Source: Labilibaculum sp.
GTDB taxonomy: Bacteria > Bacteroidota > Bacteroidia > Bacteroidales > Marinifilaceae
Length of the DNA stretch: 64,000 nt
Direction of reading: 5' to 3'
Assembly: GCF_963664555.1 (NCBI RefSeq)
Contig: NZ_OY761461.1
Coordinates: forward strand, 4,071,769-4,135,768
The notes beneath the pieces were generated by a model that ran no database searches, had not been told where the DNA came from, and saw nothing but the letters and a program-made list of their open reading frames with translations. Of this stretch, positions 61,047 to 64,000 are shown one piece after another (the first letter of the stretch is position 1; each line of letters begins with the position of its first letter). The translations under genes were made by a program, and so were the position numbers.

Positions 61047-63179
61047 TTACTGCTCGCAATCTTTCATTGATAATTGAATTCTTTTTCGGGCAGCATCAAC
61101 CTCGGTAACTTTTACATTTACGTGCTGATGCAATTGAACCACATCGGCCGGATTGGACACGAACCGGTTTGCCAGCTGCGAGATATGAACCAAACCATCC
61201 TGTTTCACGCCAACATCAACAAAGGCGCCAAAATTGGTGATATTGGTTACAATTCCCGGCAACTCCATACCCACTTCCAACTGCTCTACTTTATAAATTC
61301 CTTCTTTAAACTGGAATACCTTAATAATGGTTCGCGGATCGCGGCCCGGCTTTTCCAATTCCTCCATAATATCTTTCAGGGTAGGCAATCCGACCTCGTC
61401 GCTAACATATTTATTCAAGTCGATTTGCTTACGCAATTCCTGATCGGCAATTAAATCGGCCACCGAACACTTTAGATCCTTCGCCATTTGTTTTACAATG
61501 CCATACGATTCGGGATGCACAGCTGAGTTATCCAATGGATTTTCGGAATTGGGAATACGAAGGAAACCTGCGCATTGCTCGAACGCCTTTGCGCCCATTC
61601 GTTTCACTTTGGATATCTCTTTACGGGTATTGAAAGCTCCGTTTTCGGCACGGTAATCAACAATATTCTGAGCCAATTGCGGGCCTAAACCCGACACGTA
61701 GTTCAACAAATGCTTACTGGCCGTGTTCAAGTTAACACCCACCTTATTTACACAGGATTCTACCACCTGATCGAGGCTTTGTTGTAATAAACTCTGGTCT
61801 ACATCGTGCTGATATTGTCCAACACCTATCGATTTGGCTTCAATTTTCACCAACTCGGCCAATGGATCCATTAACCGGCGGCCAATGGAAACTGCACCAC
61901 GCACGGTAACATCATATTCGGGAAACTCTTCGCGGGCTACTTTCGATGCGGAGTAAATAGACGCTCCGGCCTCGCTCACTACAAAAACCTGTACTTTTCG
62001 ATCGTAATGAAGATTGGTTACAAAACGTTCTGTTTCTCTGCTGGCTGTTCCGTTACCAATTGCAATGGCCTGAATGTTATAAGTCTCGACCATGTTGGTC
62101 AGCTTTTTAGCCGCCATACTTCCCTGATTTTGCGGAGGATGCGGATAAATAGTTTCATTGTGCAGCAAATTTCCCTGCGCATCCAAACAAACCACTTTAC
62201 ATCCACTTCGGTAACCCGGATCTAAAGCCAAAACACGTTTTTGTCCCAGCGGAGATGAAAGAAGCAGTTGTCTCAAATTCTCTGAAAACACACGAATGGC
62301 TTCCTTATCGGCAGCTTCTTTGGACGTGTTTGCAAACTCTGTTTCCAGTGACGATCCCAATAATCTTTTGTAGGCATCTTTAACTGCCAGTTCAACCTGC
62401 TGGGAAGCGGCAGTATTTCCTTTCACAAAAAGCCGGTTCAACCGATCCAATACTTCCTCCTCATCCGGAGCAATGCTTACCCGCAAAACTCCTTCGGCCT
62501 CGCCCCTTCGCAAAGCCAGTATTCTATGAGAAGCTACTCGTTTCAGAGGCTCTTCCGACTCAAAATAATCTTTGAATTTCTCGCCTTCTTCCTCTTTTCC
62601 CTTAACCACTTTGGAACGGATTACCGCCTGACGCTGAAATATACTTCGAACCGAATTTCTGGCTATCTCATTCTCGTTCACCCACTCGGCAATAATATCG
62701 CGTGCCCCCTGCAAAGCTTCCTCGGTGTTTGGCACTTCATCCGACAAAAACTGAGCTACACGACCTTCTACATCACGTTCCTCCTGCTTCATCAGAATTT
62801 TCGCCAGTGGTTCCAATCCTTTTTCCCTGGCCTTTACCGCTTTGGTTTTTCTTTTTTGTTTGTAAGGCAAATACAAATCTTCCAACTGATTTAACTCACC
62901 ACATGCCATAATTCGTTGCTTCAAATCATCAGTCAACTTGTCCTGTTTCTCAATGGAATCAAGAATACTTTCGCGTCGTTTATCCAGCTCCGTTAAACGG
63001 GCAATTTCGTCTTTTATATTGCCAATCTGCACCTCGTCCAAACTACCTGTCATCTCTTTTCTATAACGGGAAATAAATGGCAAAGTAGCTCCTTCACTTA
63101 AAAGCTGCAAGGTATTTTCAACCTGAAAAGCCTGCAACTGCAAGCTTTTCTTTATGTGATCTATGTATTTTTGCGTCAT
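61047..63179 (-). CDS. tex: Tex family RNA-binding transcription accessory protein
   Basis: 710 aa. Order of parts: N-terminal helical domain (GATLPFISRYRKEMTGSLDE), a YqgF/RuvC-like domain (RVLALDPGYRSGCKVVCLD, IAIGNGTASRETERF), a helix-hairpin-helix (LNTASKHLLNYVSGLGPQLAQNIVDYR) and a C-terminal S1 domain (GIVTNITNFGAFVDVGVKQDGLVHISQL). Tex affects transcription and toxin gene expression in other bacteria and binds nucleic acid. The full family length is present. Confidence 0.95.
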   Translation of the reverse strand: MTQKYIDHIKKSLQLQAFQVENTLQLLSEGATLPFISRYRKEMTGSLDEVQIGNIKDEIARLTELDKRRESILDSIEKQDKLTDDLKQRIMACGELNQLEDLYLPYKQKRKTKAVKAREKGLEPLAKILMKQEERDVEGRVAQFLSDEVPNTEEALQGARDIIAEWVNENEIARNSVRSIFQRQAVIRSKVVKGKEEEGEKFKDYFESEEPLKRVASHRILALRRGEAEGVLRVSIAPDEEEVLDRLNRLFVKGNTAASQQVELAVKDAYKRLLGSSLETEFANTSKEAADKEAIRVFSENLRQLLLSSPLGQKRVLALDPGYRSGCKVVCLDAQGNLLHNETIYPHPPQNQGSMAAKKLTNMVETYNIQAIAIGNGTASRETERFVTNLHYDRKVQVFVVSEAGASIYSASKVAREEFPEYDVTVRGAVSIGRRLMDPLAELVKIEAKSIGVGQYQHDVDQSLLQQSLDQVVESCVNKVGVNLNTASKHLLNYVSGLGPQLAQNIVDYRAENGAFNTRKEISKVKRMGAKAFEQCAGFLRIPNSENPLDNSAVHPESYGIVKQMAKDLKCSVADLIADQELRKQIDLNKYVSDEVGLPTLKDIMEELEKPGRDPRTIIKVFQFKEGIYKVEQLEVGMELPGIVTNITNFGAFVDVGVKQDGLVHISQLANRFVSNPADVVQLHQHVNVKVTEVDAARKRIQLSMKDCEQ

Positions 63180-63206
63180 GTTATTTTTGATAATAAGACT
63201 GTATTT

Positions 63207-64000
63207 TTAGCTGTTATTTTTCATGTACCGTTCACATTCATGCCGCGAACGCTCTACACAATCTTCTAACGAAAGTCCGTTAAAATAATTGCCGGTCAAA
63301 TAAACTCCTGCCTGTTCTGCCAATTTCTGAATCTCCTGAATTCTTTCTTTGTGTCCCAAATCCAGTACAGGTAACCGGTGATTTGCCACAATAGTCTCAT
63401 CCAAATCAGATTCATCAACACCAAGCATTTCAGCCATTAAAGCCACTTGTTCTTCTTTTCGGATATTATTTTCTTCGAAATGAAAAGCAAATCCTCTCGA
63501 TTCCTTGTGCTCCATTACATCTCGTGTCACCATCGAAAGGCAAGAGCCTTGCAAAGGAATAATAAAAGAAACCGGATCGAAAGACAATTTTTCCTTTGGC
63601 AGGACAACAGTTCTCGATAAAATATTTTTGGTGGTATATTCTTTCAGTTTAGCAGCCAAATCGGAATTTATCTCAGCAAGTAAACCTCCGGCAACCGATG
63701 GAGTTACAGCAAAAGCAATATCTTTCGCGTTGAATTCTTCTCCTGATTCTGTTGTTACGCTCACCTCATTCTCTTTTTGAACCAAAACCACTTTCTGCCC
63801 TGTAAGCAAAGTAATATTTTCAGTTTCGGACAATGCATTCATAAAACTCTGCATTCCCTTTTTCAGGATAAAACTTTTAGGATGTTCCTTACTTTTTGTT
63901 TTTCGTCGCTTCAAGAAAAATTCTGCAGAAAAGTCATCTGCATTTTGAACAATTACTGCACTAAACATGCGGTTAAAAACCTTGTCATAGTTCTTTTTAC
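63207..64000 (-). CDS. hemG: Protoporphyrinogen oxidase, C-terminal part (cut by window edge)
   Basis: The frame is open to the right edge (KKNYDKVFNRMFSAVIVQ continues upstream of the first internal Met at 63966-63968), so this is the C-terminal half of a longer gene. It shows FILKKGMQSFMNAL, the FAD/substrate region VSFIIPLQGSCLSMVTRD and the C-terminal QAGVYLTGNYFNGLSLEDC, typical of the HemG/HemY flavin family that oxidises protoporphyrinogen IX to protoporphyrin IX. It follows tex on the same strand with a short gap; heme supply fits the cytochrome genes elsewhere in the window. Confidence 0.88.
   Translation of the reverse strand, partial: KKNYDKVFNRMFSAVIVQNADDFSAEFFLKRRKTKSKEHPKSFILKKGMQSFMNALSETENITLLTGQKVVLVQKENEVSVTTESGEEFNAKDIAFAVTPSVAGGLLAEINSDLAAKLKEYTTKNILSRTVVLPKEKLSFDPVSFIIPLQGSCLSMVTRDVMEHKESRGFAFHFEENNIRKEEQVALMAEMLGVDESDLDETIVANHRLPVLDLGHKERIQEIQKLAEQAGVYLTGNYFNGLSLEDCVERSRHECERYMKNNS

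Overview
The window looks like a chromosomal segment of a marine or sediment-type member of the Bacteroidota, probably order Marinilabiliales or a relative. The reasons are low G+C with A-rich translation starts instead of strong Shine-Dalgarno sequences, a TTTG / TAnnTTTG promoter upstream of the ilv leader, Bacteroidota-style gene families (fused E1 alpha/beta dehydrogenase, S9 peptidases, the YtxH/holin-like trio, a Bacteroidota-type N-terminal domain on a STAND ATPase) and dispersed intergenic phrases of the 'ctttgtgttctttgtggt' kind. The genus is inference. No rRNA, tRNA, CRISPR array or intact transposase was seen.

Layout. 1-6800 is a minus-strand branched-chain amino acid operon, ilvD-ilvB-ilvN-ilvC-leuA, with leuA cut by the left edge. 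Its leader holds two consecutive units of leader peptide plus terminator, rich in Ile, Val and Leu codons, and a weaker third candidate lies before leuA. 7045-11077 carries a small envelope-stress-type trio (YtxH, holin-like, small protein), a GNAT/RimK-like ATP-grasp fusion and a NifX-like protein. 11100-15000 is accessory: a 5' group II intron remnant, two orphan genes flanked by attC-like boundaries, and a 41-bp tandem repeat. 15111-22884 has a 19-heme cytochrome c fused to a cytochrome b-like membrane domain, a DPP IV-type peptidase, a GNAT protein and an unknown membrane protein. 23045-29228 holds flavodoxin, branched-chain-type 2-oxoacid dehydrogenase E1 and E2, and small conserved genes. 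29265-43223 holds a 17-repeat protein, a STAND ATPase, a LytTR regulator, a prolyl oligopeptidase, RecQ and a gate-domain membrane protein. 43777-53377 is housekeeping (MutS2, MtfA-like, Na+:alanine symporter, PhzF, MazG-like, PspC). 54085-59824 is a plus-strand sulfite-reduction/siroheme operon (DUF2061, precorrin-2 dehydrogenase, cysJ, cysI, SUMT). The rest is a DUF2807 protein, a zinc ribbon protein, Tex and a partial protoporphyrinogen oxidase.

The standout observation is regulatory. Two unrelated operons (ilv on minus, cys on plus) share one architecture: two leader ORFs in series, each packed with codons for the operon's end-product amino acids and each followed by its own intrinsic terminator. 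In all four units a sequence at or near the end of the leader ORF is complementary to the 5' arm of the following terminator, as expected for ribosome-stalling attenuation. The sulfur leaders contain Cys-Met-Cys..Cys-Cys-Met-Cys and Cys-Cys-Cys-Val-Cys-Met runs.
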